35,317 bases of DNA from Methanobacteriota archaeon (GTDB lineage Archaea > Halobacteriota > Syntropharchaeia > JACQPP01). A program made the translations under genes and the position numbers. The notes beneath the pieces are model-generated. The model made no database searches, was not told the DNA's origin, and saw only the letters and a list, made by a program, of their open reading frames with translations. The stretch covers positions 1 through 35,317 of the forward strand of contig JACQPP010000075.1 of NCBI GenBank assembly GCA_016207465.1. The letters are read 5' to 3'. This document shows, one piece after another, positions 24,030-31,225 of this stretch (positions within the stretch are counted from its first letter, which is position 1; every line of letters starts with the position of its first letter).

Positions 24030-24086
24030 CCGGGCGACAACAACGGTTATTACCCGGCTCCCCCAACGAGGGGAGACGGAGCCCTC

Positions 24087-25268
24087 ATGAAATACATCGT
24101 CATCCTCGGCGACGGCATGGGCGACTACCCCCAGCCCTCCCTCGGCGGGAAGACCCCCCTGCAGGCCGCGAATACCCCCAACATGGACCTCCTCGCGCGG
24201 GAGGGGCGGTGCGGTTTGGCCCGCACGACCCCGGCGGGGATGGAGCCGGGGAGCGACGTGGCGAACCTCTCCATACTGGGATACAATCCGGCGGAGGTCT
24301 ACACGGGGCGGGCCCCCCTGGAGGCGGCAGCCCAGGGTATCCAATTGGGGCCCCAGGATGTGGCCTACCGGTGCAATCTGGTGACCATCGAGAACGGGGT
24401 GATGAAGGACTACAGTGCGGGTCACATCACCAGCGGGGAGGGGGCCCCCCTCATGCAGGCGGTGGGAGCGAAGCTCGGGGCCCCGGGCATCGAGTTCCAC
24501 CCCGGAGTGTCGTATCGGAACCTCTTGGTTCAGAGGCCGGGGAAGGTGGTGGACTGCACCCCTCCCCACAACATCTCGGGGAAGCCCATCGAGGGCCGCC
24601 TGCCCCCGGATGCGCACCTCAAGAAACTCATGCTCGACTCCCCCCCTATCCTGGCCGACCACCCGGTGAACCAGAAGCGGCGGAAAGCGGGGAAGAACCC
24701 GGCGACGATGATATGGTTCTGGGGCGGGGGCACCCGGCCCCGGCTGGAGTCCTTCCAGGAGAAGTATGGGGTGCGGGGCTCCGTCATCACCGCCGTGGAC
24801 CTCCTCCGGGGCATCGGGGTCTACGCGGGGTTCACCGTCGTGCGGGTCCCCGGGGCCACCGGCTACCTCGACACCAACTTCGAGGGCAAGGCCGAGCATG
24901 CCATCCAGACCCTGCGGGACCACGACTTCCTCTTCCTCCACGTGGAGGCCGTGGACGAGGCGGGCCACGAGGGGGACCTCGACCACAAGCTCCAGGCCCT
25001 CGAGATGCTGGACAAGCGCACCATCGGCCGCCTCCTCGACCTCCTCCCCGACCTCGGCGAGCCCGTGCGCATCCTCCTCACCACCGACCACTACACCCCC
25101 ATCGCCCGCAAGGCCCACACCCCCGAGCCTGTCCCCTTTGCCCTCTGGGGCGCCGGCGTCGAGCGCGATGGAGTCAAGACCTTCGACGAGGCCAGCGTCA
25201 AGCAGGGCGGCCTGGGGCTCGTGGAGGCGACGCGGCTCATGGACCTGCTCATCCGGGGCGGCGCGTGA
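24087..25268 (+). CDS. apgM: 2,3-bisphosphoglycerate-independent phosphoglycerate mutase, archaeal type
   Basis: ApgM interconverts 3- and 2-phosphoglycerate in glycolysis and gluconeogenesis. The 393-residue protein belongs to the alkaline phosphatase superfamily: metal-binding GDGMGDYP at the start, the nucleophile Ser in GSDVANLSILGY, a cap domain in the middle, and late metal ligands in HVEAVDEAGHEGD and LLTTDHYTP. The length is normal for the archaeal type, which differs from bacterial GpmI. It ends 11 bases from the stop of the convergent tmk gene. Confidence 0.95.
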   Translation: MKYIVILGDGMGDYPQPSLGGKTPLQAANTPNMDLLAREGRCGLARTTPAGMEPGSDVANLSILGYNPAEVYTGRAPLEAAAQGIQLGPQDVAYRCNLVTIENGVMKDYSAGHITSGEGAPLMQAVGAKLGAPGIEFHPGVSYRNLLVQRPGKVVDCTPPHNISGKPIEGRLPPDAHLKKLMLDSPPILADHPVNQKRRKAGKNPATMIWFWGGGTRPRLESFQEKYGVRGSVITAVDLLRGIGVYAGFTVVRVPGATGYLDTNFEGKAEHAIQTLRDHDFLFLHVEAVDEAGHEGDLDHKLQALEMLDKRTIGRLLDLLPDLGEPVRILLTTDHYTPIARKAHTPEPVPFALWGAGVERDGVKTFDEASVKQGGLGLVEATRLMDLLIRGGA

Positions 25269-25279
25269 GGCGCGGCAAT

Positions 25280-25885
25280 TCAGAGTTTCAGTGTCCGCCG
25301 TATCTCCATCTCCACGTCCCACGCCACTTTGTCAAGGTCCCGGTTGGCGTCCACCACCACGAACCTCCAGGGCTCCGCCAGGGCCAGCTTGCGGTAGTTC
25401 AGCTGGACCACCCGGAGGAAGACCTCCCTCTCGAACTTGGTCTTCCGGCGTCCCTCCATCCGGGAGATGGCCTCCCTGGGGTCCACCACCAGCAGGAGGG
25501 TCTGCTGGGGGGCGATGGTGATGGGCCGGTGGAGCTCCTGGAGCCACTGGAGGGGCTCGGAGACGATGTCCCGGAGGGTCACCGACTGGTAGGCGTAGCG
25601 GCTGTCGCTGTAGCGGTCGGAGATGACCGGCCGGCCTTTCTCCAGAGCGGGCCGGAGGGTGAGGGCCACATGCTCCGCGTGGTCCGCCACGAAGAGGAGC
25701 GCCTCCGCGAGGGGGTCAATCCTGTGGCCCCGAGCCAGCCCCGCCCGCACCAGCCGCCCCAGGGGGCCCCCGGTGGGCTCCTTGGTGAACACCACCCGGC
25801 GGGGGAGATTGTGGCGCAGGCGCCGGAGGATGGTGGACTTCCCCGAGCCATCAATGCCCTCCAGGGTAATCAGGGGAGCGGGCAT
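25280..25885 (-). CDS. tmk: Thymidylate kinase
   Basis: Tmk phosphorylates dTMP to dTDP. The 201-residue protein has the P-loop GIDGSGKST, the TKEPTGG segment (DR-type EPG motif), the DRY motif in ISDRYSDSRYAYQS that binds the substrate, and a LID region REAISRMEGRRKTKFE. The longer frame to 26269 is only a shadow of the epimerase gene. The start at ATG 25885 lies next to a half copy of the mirror-loop hairpin. It is downstream of the epimerase gene on the same strand, 40 bases away. Confidence 0.93.
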   Translation of the reverse strand: MPAPLITLEGIDGSGKSTILRRLRHNLPRRVVFTKEPTGGPLGRLVRAGLARGHRIDPLAEALLFVADHAEHVALTLRPALEKGRPVISDRYSDSRYAYQSVTLRDIVSEPLQWLQELHRPITIAPQQTLLLVVDPREAISRMEGRRKTKFEREVFLRVVQLNYRKLALAEPWRFVVVDANRDLDKVAWDVEMEIRRTLKL

Positions 25886-25892
25886 GGTGTAA

Positions 25893-25918
25893 CGCTCTCT
25901 GCGCTTCGGGAAAAAGCA
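25893..25918. repeat. Half copy of the mirror-loop hairpin
   Basis: On the minus strand TGCTTTTTCCCGAAGCGC, followed by AGAGAGCG, resembles the left stem and loop of the hairpins at 18570 and 5208. The right stem GGGAAAA is missing, so no hairpin forms. It stands eight bases before the tmk start codon, the same location class as the complete copies. Confidence 0.4.
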
Positions 25919-25925
25919 TTTTGCC

Positions 25926-26864
25926 TTACATTCCCGCGAACTTCCGCAGGGCATCCTCGCAGGTGTATCGGGGCTCCCAGCCGAGTTCCCGCCGGGCCTT
26001 CGCGCTGCTGACCACGATGCCGTATTTGCAGTATCCGAGCCACCCCGGGTGGACCCCGGAGAGCCGGAGCCTCCAGAGGAGCCGGTTGAACCCCGCCACG
26101 AGGGGGTAGGGGACCCGGATGCTCTTCTTCTCCAGGATGGGACCGATGCGGCTCCACCGGACCGGGGGCTCGGCGGCGATGTTGAAGGCTCCCCCAGGGC
26201 TCCGCCGGAGGGCCAGGTGGAAGGCCCCGGCCACATCCTCGTCCCACGTGAACTGCACCTCCGGGTCATACCCCATGAACACCGGGCTGCGCCGGAGGGT
26301 GAGGAGACGGCCGAAGGGATTGTTGATGGTCGGCCCCACGAAGAGGCTGGGCCGCAGCAGGGTCACCTTCACCCCCGGGTTCGCCTCGCGGAACCGGACG
26401 ATATGCTCCTCCACCCGGGCCTTGGTCTCGCTGTAATAGAACCCCCGGTTGGGCCGCAGGGCACACTCCTCGGTGATGAGCCGGGGGTTGTCGGGCCAGT
26501 TCCCGTAGGCCGCGATAGAACTCGCGTGGACAATGTGGCCCACCCCTGCCCGGGCCGCGCACTCGAACACATTGACAGAGCCCCCGACATTGATGTGGTG
26601 GATGGCCCGGTCATTCTGCATCCGGATGGCCCCGGGGGCCCGCGCCACCACGAAGGCCAGATGGACCACTGCATCACACCCTCGCAGGGACCCCTCGATG
26701 GCCGGCTCCCGCACATCCCCCGCGATGAACCGCAGTTTCGGGTGCTCCCCCCGGGGCGGCTGGAGGTCAATGCCCACCACCTCCTCCACCCCCGGGTCCC
26801 CCTCCAGTAGCCGCAGCAGGATGCCACCCAGATACCCCGAGACCCCCGTGACCGCCACCCTCAT
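25926..26864 (-). CDS. NAD-dependent epimerase/dehydratase (extended SDR)
   Basis: This 312-residue protein has TGVSGYLG (residues 6-13) for NAD(P) binding, GDVREPA, the active-site Ser in HASSIAAYG and YSETK (YxxxK) for catalysis. It resembles UDP-glucose 4-epimerase-like archaeal proteins in length, with substrate not deducible. The ATG at 26864 lies 11 bases from the end of repeat copy 2, in the same relation as the Hsp70 gene to copy 1. It is only distantly similar to the SDR at 8838. Confidence 0.87.
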   Translation of the reverse strand: MRVAVTGVSGYLGGILLRLLEGDPGVEEVVGIDLQPPRGEHPKLRFIAGDVREPAIEGSLRGCDAVVHLAFVVARAPGAIRMQNDRAIHHINVGGSVNVFECAARAGVGHIVHASSIAAYGNWPDNPRLITEECALRPNRGFYYSETKARVEEHIVRFREANPGVKVTLLRPSLFVGPTINNPFGRLLTLRRSPVFMGYDPEVQFTWDEDVAGAFHLALRRSPGGAFNIAAEPPVRWSRIGPILEKKSIRVPYPLVAGFNRLLWRLRLSGVHPGWLGYCKYGIVVSSAKARRELGWEPRYTCEDALRKFAGM

Positions 26865-26875
26865 GCTATCACCAT

Positions 26876-27021
26876 CGTTCTGAACGCATCAAGCCATTTT
26901 CTTTCTTTTCCGAATGAAATCGCTTTTCTTTCTTTTGCAGCAGCCGCCGACCCCTGTGGGTCGGCGGCTGCGTTAGCCCGGCCTGCAGGGCCGGGCGTGG
27001 CAAAAGAAAGAAAAGGGATTT
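26876..27021 (-). repeat. 150-bp structured repeat, copy 2 (16-bp terminal inverted repeats)
   Basis: On the minus strand this reads, from 27021, AAATCC, the terminal repeat (27000-27015), CACGCCCG, a hairpin GCCCGGCC/GGCCGGGC, TAACG, a hairpin GCAGCCGCCGACCC/GGGTCGGCGGCTGC, the second terminal repeat (26923-26938), and a flank ending GATGCGTTCAGAACG (26876-26890). Flank differences from copy 1 are about five in 47. The inner hairpins are unrelated in sequence to those of copy 1 but pair perfectly. Stems differ, framework stays. Confidence 0.85.
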
Positions 27022-27023
27022 GA

Positions 27024-27094
27024 GCCTGGCGCGTAACTCCGGGGTTCATCGCTGGCCTTCGGCCTTCTTCCCGCCGGTAACCCTCGCGCCAGGC
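27024..27094 (-). ncRNA. Candidate structured RNA (71 nt) closed by a 10-bp stem
   Basis: GCCTGGCGCG and CGCGCCAGGC form a perfect 10-bp stem (27024-27033 and 27085-27094). On the minus strand the interior has GGGTT/AACCC and a short hairpin GGCC-GAA-GGCC. It is followed by TTTTCTTTCTTTT from the repeat (27000-27015), which could end a transcript. It does not fold as a tRNA, because the T-arm and acceptor do not fit. No gene starts are visible on either strand here, so this is a folded stretch of unknown kind. From 27095 to 27247 nothing further could be identified. Confidence 0.35.
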
Positions 27095-27246
27095 CTGTGC
27101 CGCTCCGGGGTATTTCCGCACTCATTGTCTGCCATGTGGCATCTTGTGCGAAGACCGTTCCGGGCGGCTGTGGCCCCCATCTTGCATCCGGGTTTGGTCA
27201 CAGCGGGGCTTGGCCCCGGCTCCCCCCGGTCCTCAATGGGGGCAAT

Positions 27247-27276
27247 GAGATAATACGAGGGCCCCCTATTTATACT
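27247..27276 (+). promoter_or_regulatory. Promoter of the methyltransferase gene
   Basis: GAGATAATAC at about 27248-27257 is about 30 bases before ATG 27283 and fits leaderless initiation. A second, stronger TATA-like CTATTTATAC (27267-27276) lies too near the ATG for that start and would give a transcript beginning inside the first codons. Confidence 0.5.
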
Positions 27277-27282
27277 CCGCCA

Positions 27283-27942
27283 ATGACCCGGCCTCCGGTG
27301 GAACGCCGTGAATTCGACTACGGCGGGCTCCGCCTGGTCCTCTACGACGGGGTCTACGTCCCCAGCGACGACACGATGCTGCTGGCGGAGACCCTCCGCG
27401 TCCCTCCGGGAGCCCGAGTTCTGGACATGTGCACCGGCTCCGGCCTCCTCGGACTCCTCGCCGCCCGCCGTGGGGCCCGCCGGGTGGTGCTGGCGGACGA
27501 CGACCCCCTCGCCCTCCGGTGCGCCAGTGAGAACGCCGAGAGGAACGGCCTCAAGAACGCGGAGGTGGTGCGGAGCGACCTCTTCCAGAAGGTCCAGGGC
27601 CGGTTCGACCTCATCCTCTTCAATCCCCCATACCTCCCCCAGGAGAACAGCGAGGACCTCTACCTCTACGACGAGAAGTTCGAGAAATGGCGCAACATCG
27701 GAATCCACGCCTGGGACGGAGGCCCCGACGGAAGACGGCTGATAGACCGCTTCCTCCGGGAATACCCCCCCCACCTCGCCCCCGGGGGACGCATCCACAT
27801 GATAGGCTCCAGCCTCAGCGACTACGAGAAGACACGACGCATACTCAAGGCCCAGGGGATGGAGGTCAAGATACTGGGACGGCAGAGGTTCTTCTTCGAG
27901 GAGATTGTGGCGATGGGGGCGCGGCGGGGGAGAGGACGGTAG
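27283..27942 (+). CDS. SAM-dependent methyltransferase, HemK/Mtq2-like
   Basis: This 219-residue class I methyltransferase has the SAM motif VLDMCTGSGLLGLLAA and the N-methyltransferase signature FNPPYLPQ (NPPY), typical of HemK/PrmC/Mtq2 enzymes that methylate Gln in the GGQ motif of class I release factors. The N-terminus lacks the long helical domain of bacterial PrmC, as in archaeal and eukaryotic Mtq2, which works with Trm112. The acidic loop EDLYLYDEKFEKW after NPPY is as expected for that group. Other N-methylated substrates cannot be excluded. Confidence 0.87.
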   Translation: MTRPPVERREFDYGGLRLVLYDGVYVPSDDTMLLAETLRVPPGARVLDMCTGSGLLGLLAARRGARRVVLADDDPLALRCASENAERNGLKNAEVVRSDLFQKVQGRFDLILFNPPYLPQENSEDLYLYDEKFEKWRNIGIHAWDGGPDGRRLIDRFLREYPPHLAPGGRIHMIGSSLSDYEKTRRILKAQGMEVKILGRQRFFFEEIVAMGARRGRGR

Positions 27943-27962
27943 AATTCTTGCGATTTAGCACA

Positions 27963-27975
27963 AGGTTTATAACGC
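27963..27975 (+). promoter_or_regulatory. TATA box upstream of the zinc-finger mini-operon
   Basis: AAGGTTTATAACG at 27963-27975 is a clear TATA-like sequence, but the first supported start codon (28106) lies about 135 bases downstream. This would leave an unusually long leader for this genome. Confidence 0.45.
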
Positions 27976-28105
27976 CGGACAGCGCATGTAAGCCAAGCAT
28001 TGCGCAAACGAGTTTTGCCATTGGTGTTCTCCACGCGCGGAGACCGCCATCTGTCAAGCCCTTTTTCGGAGTGCATGATGAACCCACGAGAACCCGAGAT
28101 TCCCC

Positions 28106-28438
28106 ATGACGACCCTCACATTGGCCCATGGCCACGCACCGCTGTCCCCATCTCCTGCGCCCCTGCGGGGTCGCCCCATGTGCGAGTTCTGCGGCCGAAC
28201 CGGTGGGGTCCGCCGCTACCATCTCCGCGAGGGCACCCGTATCCCCGATTTTTCACTCGTCCATCCTCTGCGCCTCTGCAGAGGGTGCCACCCGGATGTG
28301 GGGGCCCACATCCGGGAGAGCCAGGGGCTTTACAGCCTCCGGGTGGACCGGCGGAGGCTTTGGAGGCGTCGGCTCCCCTCCGGCCTTCCCCGTGGGGTCG
28401 CGGGGGAAGTGCCGCGGCCTCTGGCGGCGGTCCCATGA
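28106..28438 (+). CDS. Small treble-clef/HNH-like zinc protein
   Basis: This protein of up to 110 residues has CEFCG (about 26-30), YHL, then LCRGCHPDVGAHI (C-x2-C-H with a later His). The spacing is that of HNH-type treble-clef zinc fingers, which bind or cleave nucleic acid. Full catalytic competence is not certain, as the metal-binding pair at the end is not complete. The tail is basic (RVDRRRLWRRRL). The conserved part starts at Met 25 (28178), which could be the true start, since the first 24 residues are Pro/Ser-rich. The stop overlaps the next gene (ATGA). No family was recognised beyond the zinc knuckle. Confidence 0.6.
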   Translation: MTTLTLAHGHAPLSPSPAPLRGRPMCEFCGRTGGVRRYHLREGTRIPDFSLVHPLRLCRGCHPDVGAHIRESQGLYSLRVDRRRLWRRRLPSGLPRGVAGEVPRPLAAVP

Positions 28439-28578
28439 GGTGCACCTCCTGCGGGGGCCTCCTCCTGGTGCCTCGCGGCCACCGGGGCGCCGTGTCCTGC
28501 ACGTGCACCGGATGTCAGTTCACCATCCTCCGCACCGTGGAAGGCTTGATGCCGGGGTTCGGGTGGATTCCCCTATGA
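28435..28578 (+). CDS. 47-residue zinc-knuckle protein
   Basis: It reads MRCTSCGGLLLVPRGH, then VSCTCTGCQF, then a hydrophobic end. Cys pairs CTSC and CTCTGC would bind one zinc ion. The start ATG overlaps the previous stop by four bases and its own stop overlaps the next start by four bases, which supports all three as coupled genes. Function unknown; size and zinc motif recall small proteins of archaeal viruses and plasmids. Confidence 0.55.
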   Translation: MRCTSCGGLLLVPRGHRGAVSCTCTGCQFTILRTVEGLMPGFGWIPL

Positions 28579-28808
28579 GTTTCACCTACGGGTCCTCCCG
28601 CTCCCAGGTCTACTGCCGCTGCGGGTTCTCCTGTAGCAGCACCCACATCCTGTGGAAGCACATCGGGCGGTGGGAGTCCGAAGGCGCGGGAAAGCACGTG
28701 CGGGTCACCGGTCCCGGGGGAAGCCCCGTGGAGCGCGGCCCCGGGCGCGCGGCAAATCGAGTGAGATCAGGTCCTTTACCCGGCGAAAGGACATTCAGCG
28801 GGGATTAG
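28575..28808 (+). CDS. 77-residue C2H2-type zinc-finger protein
   Basis: It contains CRCGFSCSSTHILWKHIGRW: two Cys, a hydrophobic core and two His in an order like a C2H2 finger, followed by a basic, disordered tail (residues 35-77). It begins at an ATGA overlap with the previous gene. Its last 14 bases overlap the end of pyrC on the opposite strand. The function is unknown. With the two preceding genes it forms a compact group, probably DNA- or RNA-binding. Confidence 0.55.
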   Translation: MSFTYGSSRSQVYCRCGFSCSSTHILWKHIGRWESEGAGKHVRVTGPGGSPVERGPGRAANRVRSGPLPGERTFSGD

Positions 28809-30102
28809 AGAATCTATATCCTCTGCGTAATCTGCGGATTTCTTGTCCGCCTGTCAGGAATCGCCCCGACCCCGGCCGTGCCAGGACCTCCCCCTCTCGC
28901 ACCGCAATCTCCCCCCGCCGGACCACCACCTGCGGGAAGACCCCGGGGCGTCCCTCGTAGGGGCTCCACCCGCATTTGGAGTGGAGCCGCGACCCGCGGA
29001 TGGTTGTTCTCCGGTGCATATCATAGATAACGAGGTCACCATCGAGCCCCGGCCGCAGTTCGCCTTTGGGGAGCCCGAGGAGCCGGGCGGGCCTGCGGCA
29101 GGCCGCGTCCACCAGCACCCGGAGGGGGAGGCGGCCCCGGTGCACCTCCTCCAGCATCAGGGGAACCATCGTTTCGACCCCGGGGACCCCCGGCGGGGGC
29201 TCCCGGCTGCGCTTCTCGGCGGGTGTGTGGGGGGCGTGGTCGGAGGCGAGGATGGGGATGCGGCCCCGGCAGAAGAGTTCCCAGAGGGCCCGGCGGGTCT
29301 CCTCGCGGCGGATGGGGGGGTGGGTGTGGCCCCGGGGGCCCAGGCGGGCCACGTCGCGGGTGGAGAGGAGAAGGTGGTGGGGGGCGGCCTCCAGGGTGGT
29401 CCCGAGCCCTCGCGCCAGATGGACCCCGCGGGGGGTGGAGGTATGGGCCACATGGAGCCGGAGCCCTTGGGGCACGCAGATGGACTCGAGGGCACGGGCC
29501 TCGCACTCCTCCGGGCGCCTCTCCCCGTGGGTGGGCTCCGCGGAGTGGCAGGCGATGCACCCCGGGTCCTCGGCGTGGAGGATGGCAAGGGCCCCCAGGC
29601 GCCGGAGGGCCCGGAGCCCCCGCTGGAGCGCCCCGGGCTCCATCTCGTACATGAATATCTCTCCGAAGGCCATGGCCCCCGCGCGGTGGAGGGCGGAGAG
29701 GCCCCGGAGGTTGTCCCCGGTGTATCCCCCGGCGAGGGCGTAGTCCACCCGGGAGCCCCGGCCCGCGGCCTCCTGTTTCCGGCGGAACGAGGCGGAGGTG
29801 GTGACGGGGGGCCGGGTGTTGGGCATCTCCAAAATGGAGGTGACGCCTCCAGCGAGGGCGGCGGCGGAGCCGGCGGCCCAGGTCTCCTTGTGCTTCTGCC
29901 CGAGGTCGCGGAAGTGGACATGGAGGTCCACCGCCCCCGGCAGGACCAAGCGGTCCCGGGCGCCGAGGCGGGGGACGCCGGGGGCCCGCAGATTGCGCCC
30001 CACGAGCTCGATTTTCCCACCCCGGATGAGGATGTCGGAGTCGCGGAGCCCCCCGGCGGTCCAGACCCGTCCTCCTCGAACCAGCAGGTCCCTGTCCCCC
30101 AT
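28795..30102 (-). CDS. pyrC: Dihydroorotase with repeat-derived C-terminal tail
   Basis: PyrC closes carbamoyl aspartate to dihydroorotate in pyrimidine synthesis. The 435-residue amidohydrolase has HxH in DLHVHFRDLG, ILHAEDP, HVAHTST and the metal Asp in SDHAPHT, as expected of type I dihydroorotases. At the place of the metal-bridging carboxylated Lys the sequence reads AFGEIFMYEM, without a Lys; a different bridging ligand is possible. The normal family end is near SGRFLTGG. The last 16 or so residues are encoded by the CTGCGTAATCTG repeat (28822-28839) and a few flanking bases. The start lies one base after the stop of the AMMECR1 gene. Confidence 0.85.
   Translation of the reverse strand: MGDRDLLVRGGRVWTAGGLRDSDILIRGGKIELVGRNLRAPGVPRLGARDRLVLPGAVDLHVHFRDLGQKHKETWAAGSAAALAGGVTSILEMPNTRPPVTTSASFRRKQEAAGRGSRVDYALAGGYTGDNLRGLSALHRAGAMAFGEIFMYEMEPGALQRGLRALRRLGALAILHAEDPGCIACHSAEPTHGERRPEECEARALESICVPQGLRLHVAHTSTPRGVHLARGLGTTLEAAPHHLLLSTRDVARLGPRGHTHPPIRREETRRALWELFCRGRIPILASDHAPHTPAEKRSREPPPGVPGVETMVPLMLEEVHRGRLPLRVLVDAACRRPARLLGLPKGELRPGLDGDLVIYDMHRRTTIRGSRLHSKCGWSPYEGRPGVFPQVVVRRGEIAVREGEVLARPGSGRFLTGGQEIRRLRRGYRFSNPR
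28822..28839. repeat. CTGCGTAATCTG repeat inside the end of pyrC
   Basis: TCTGCGTAATCTGCGGAT matches the right arm of the repeat at 1885-1904 with one change. Read on the minus strand it codes for part of the extra tail of PyrC. It again lies where two genes converge. Confidence 0.7.
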
Positions 30103-30103
30103 G

Positions 30104-30715
30104 CTAGCAGGTTCCTCCCGCCTTCAGGAACACCTCGCGCACGTCGAGCCGGGGCCCCGGCTGGGAGAACACCCGCCCCTCGAAGACCGAGACCCGGGTC
30201 CCCTCTGCCAGCCAGGCATCCGGGGGGAGCCCGGCCTTCATGCAGGTCTGGCAGAGGAACTCCTCCGCGTCCCACCCCTGCTCCACCGGAACCTGGGGAA
30301 GCAGGAGGCCCCCGCGGGGGCCACGGCGCACCAGGAGGCCGTGGCGTCCCACCTCGACCCTCTTCGGGTAGTCCCGCGGGGCCCCCTCCAGGGCCACCGG
30401 CGGGGAGAGAACGGTCACCTCCACCTCCAGGTCCTCCAGTTCTCCAGGGGAGAGGGGGGGAAACCGGGGGTCCTCCCGCGCGGCCCCGCGGGCCGCCTCT
30501 CCCAGCGCCCGGGCCAGCGCCATGCGGGGCTCCGGGATTCCGATGCACCCCCGCAGGAGGCCGCTCCGCTTCAATGTGACGAAGACCCCCGCGGGACGGC
30601 CATAAATCCCATCGGTCCCCTCCAGCCCCTCAGGGAGCCTCTGGCCCCGGGCCGCGGCCTCCACCGCCCCCCGGGCCCATTGGACCGCCCGGCTCCCCTG
30701 CTCCAAGGTCAGCAT
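30104..30715 (-). CDS. AMMECR1-domain protein
   Basis: This 203-residue protein belongs to the AMMECR1 family, conserved across archaea and eukaryotes, with the signature LRGCIG in SGLLRGCIGIPEP. Archaeal members commonly have it beside MEMO-like or pyrimidine genes; its biochemical role is unsettled. It is directly upstream of pyrC with a one-base gap, so both probably share a transcript starting at the bidirectional promoter near rnpB. Conserved DPRFPPLSPGELEDLEVEVTVLSPP also fits the family. Confidence 0.92.
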   Translation of the reverse strand: MLTLEQGSRAVQWARGAVEAAARGQRLPEGLEGTDGIYGRPAGVFVTLKRSGLLRGCIGIPEPRMALARALGEAARGAAREDPRFPPLSPGELEDLEVEVTVLSPPVALEGAPRDYPKRVEVGRHGLLVRRGPRGGLLLPQVPVEQGWDAEEFLCQTCMKAGLPPDAWLAEGTRVSVFEGRVFSQPGPRLDVREVFLKAGGTC

Positions 30716-30716
30716 A

Positions 30717-30736
30717 TCTCCACCTTAGGGTGGAGA
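30717..30736. promoter_or_regulatory. Perfect 8-bp dyad between promoter and AMMECR1 start
   Basis: TCTCCACC (30717-30724) and GGTGGAGA (30729-30736) flank a TTAG spacer. The dyad covers the expected start point of the AMMECR1 transcript, so it could be a repressor site. In RNA it would form a short hairpin. Confidence 0.45.
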
Positions 30737-30742
30737 CACTAC

Positions 30743-30753
30743 GGTTTAATACC
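30743..30753. promoter_or_regulatory. Symmetric TATA-like box shared by rnpB (+) and AMMECR1-pyrC (-)
   Basis: GGTTTAATACC reads as GGTATTAAACC on the other strand. It is about 26 bases from the predicted 5' end of rnpB and about 33 from the AMMECR1 ATG. One TATA box could thus serve either direction. Confidence 0.55.
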
Positions 30754-30771
30754 TTGGGGCCCCCAGTCTCC

Positions 30772-31167
30772 CCGGGGAGAGTGGAAGGGCCGCCGCCGGT
30801 CCCGCCCGCAAGGGCAGGGCCGAGGAAAGTCCCCCCACCACCCACATCGGGTTCGCCCGGTGTGGAAAAGGCGGGCCCCGAGATGGGGCGCGGTGAGAAC
30901 CGCGGCTCTGGCACAGAAACGATACGGTCCCCCTTGTGGGCGATGACACCGCAAGGTTGAGGTCGAGGGAGGGCCGGTGAAACGGCGAAACCCCGCCGGT
31001 GCAAGTCGCTCCGACGACGCCCAGACCAATGCGGCCAGGCCCGAACCCTCCGCCCCCGCCGCCGCGTGCGGCAGGGACCCGGCGCAAGCCGGGGGAGAAC
31101 CGGAGACCCCTGAACCTTAAACGGGGACGGGGTGAGGGCCGAACAGAAGGGGGCTTACTCTCCACAC
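30772..31167 (+). ncRNA. rnpB: RNase P RNA
   Basis: RNase P RNA is the catalytic core of the enzyme that trims tRNA 5' ends. Conserved regions are present in order: GAGGAAAGTCC (from 30822), ACAGAAAC (30913-30920), GGTGAAACGG and GAAACCCC (about 30976-30994), and the 3' signature AGAAGGGGGCTTAC (from about 31146). The P1 helix forms between GGAGAGT (30776-30782) and ACTCTCC (31157-31163), which fixes the ends. Length of about 395 is in the archaeal type A range. TATA-like GGTTTAATACC lies about 26 bases upstream. The integrase gene begins about 60 bases after its end. Confidence 0.93.
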
Positions 31168-31174
31168 TCCCCAA

Positions 31175-31214
31175 CAATAGATTTAAGACCGAACGGTATC
31201 GGTTGACTCTATTG
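31175..31214 (+). promoter_or_regulatory. Nested dyad over the integrase promoter
   Basis: Outer arms CAATAGA (31175-31181) and TCTATTG (31208-31214) pair, and CCCC and GGGG just outside them also match. Inner arms ACCGA (31188-31192) and TCGGT (31199-31203) form a second pair. The TATA-like ATTTAAG sits between outer and inner arms. This could be an operator, an integrase attachment or arm site, or both. Confidence 0.5.
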
Positions 31215-31225
31215 GGGGCATAGAA

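Noticed and set aside
27024-27094. tRNA-like segment with GGTTCATC
   Set aside because: The acceptor, anticodon and T-arms do not fit the cloverleaf; the region is better described as a generic folded segment.
28000-28435. N-terminal extension of the 47-residue zinc protein back to 28000
   Set aside because: The extra residues are Pro/Arg-rich and lie antiphase to the HNH-like frame, which has real zinc motifs.
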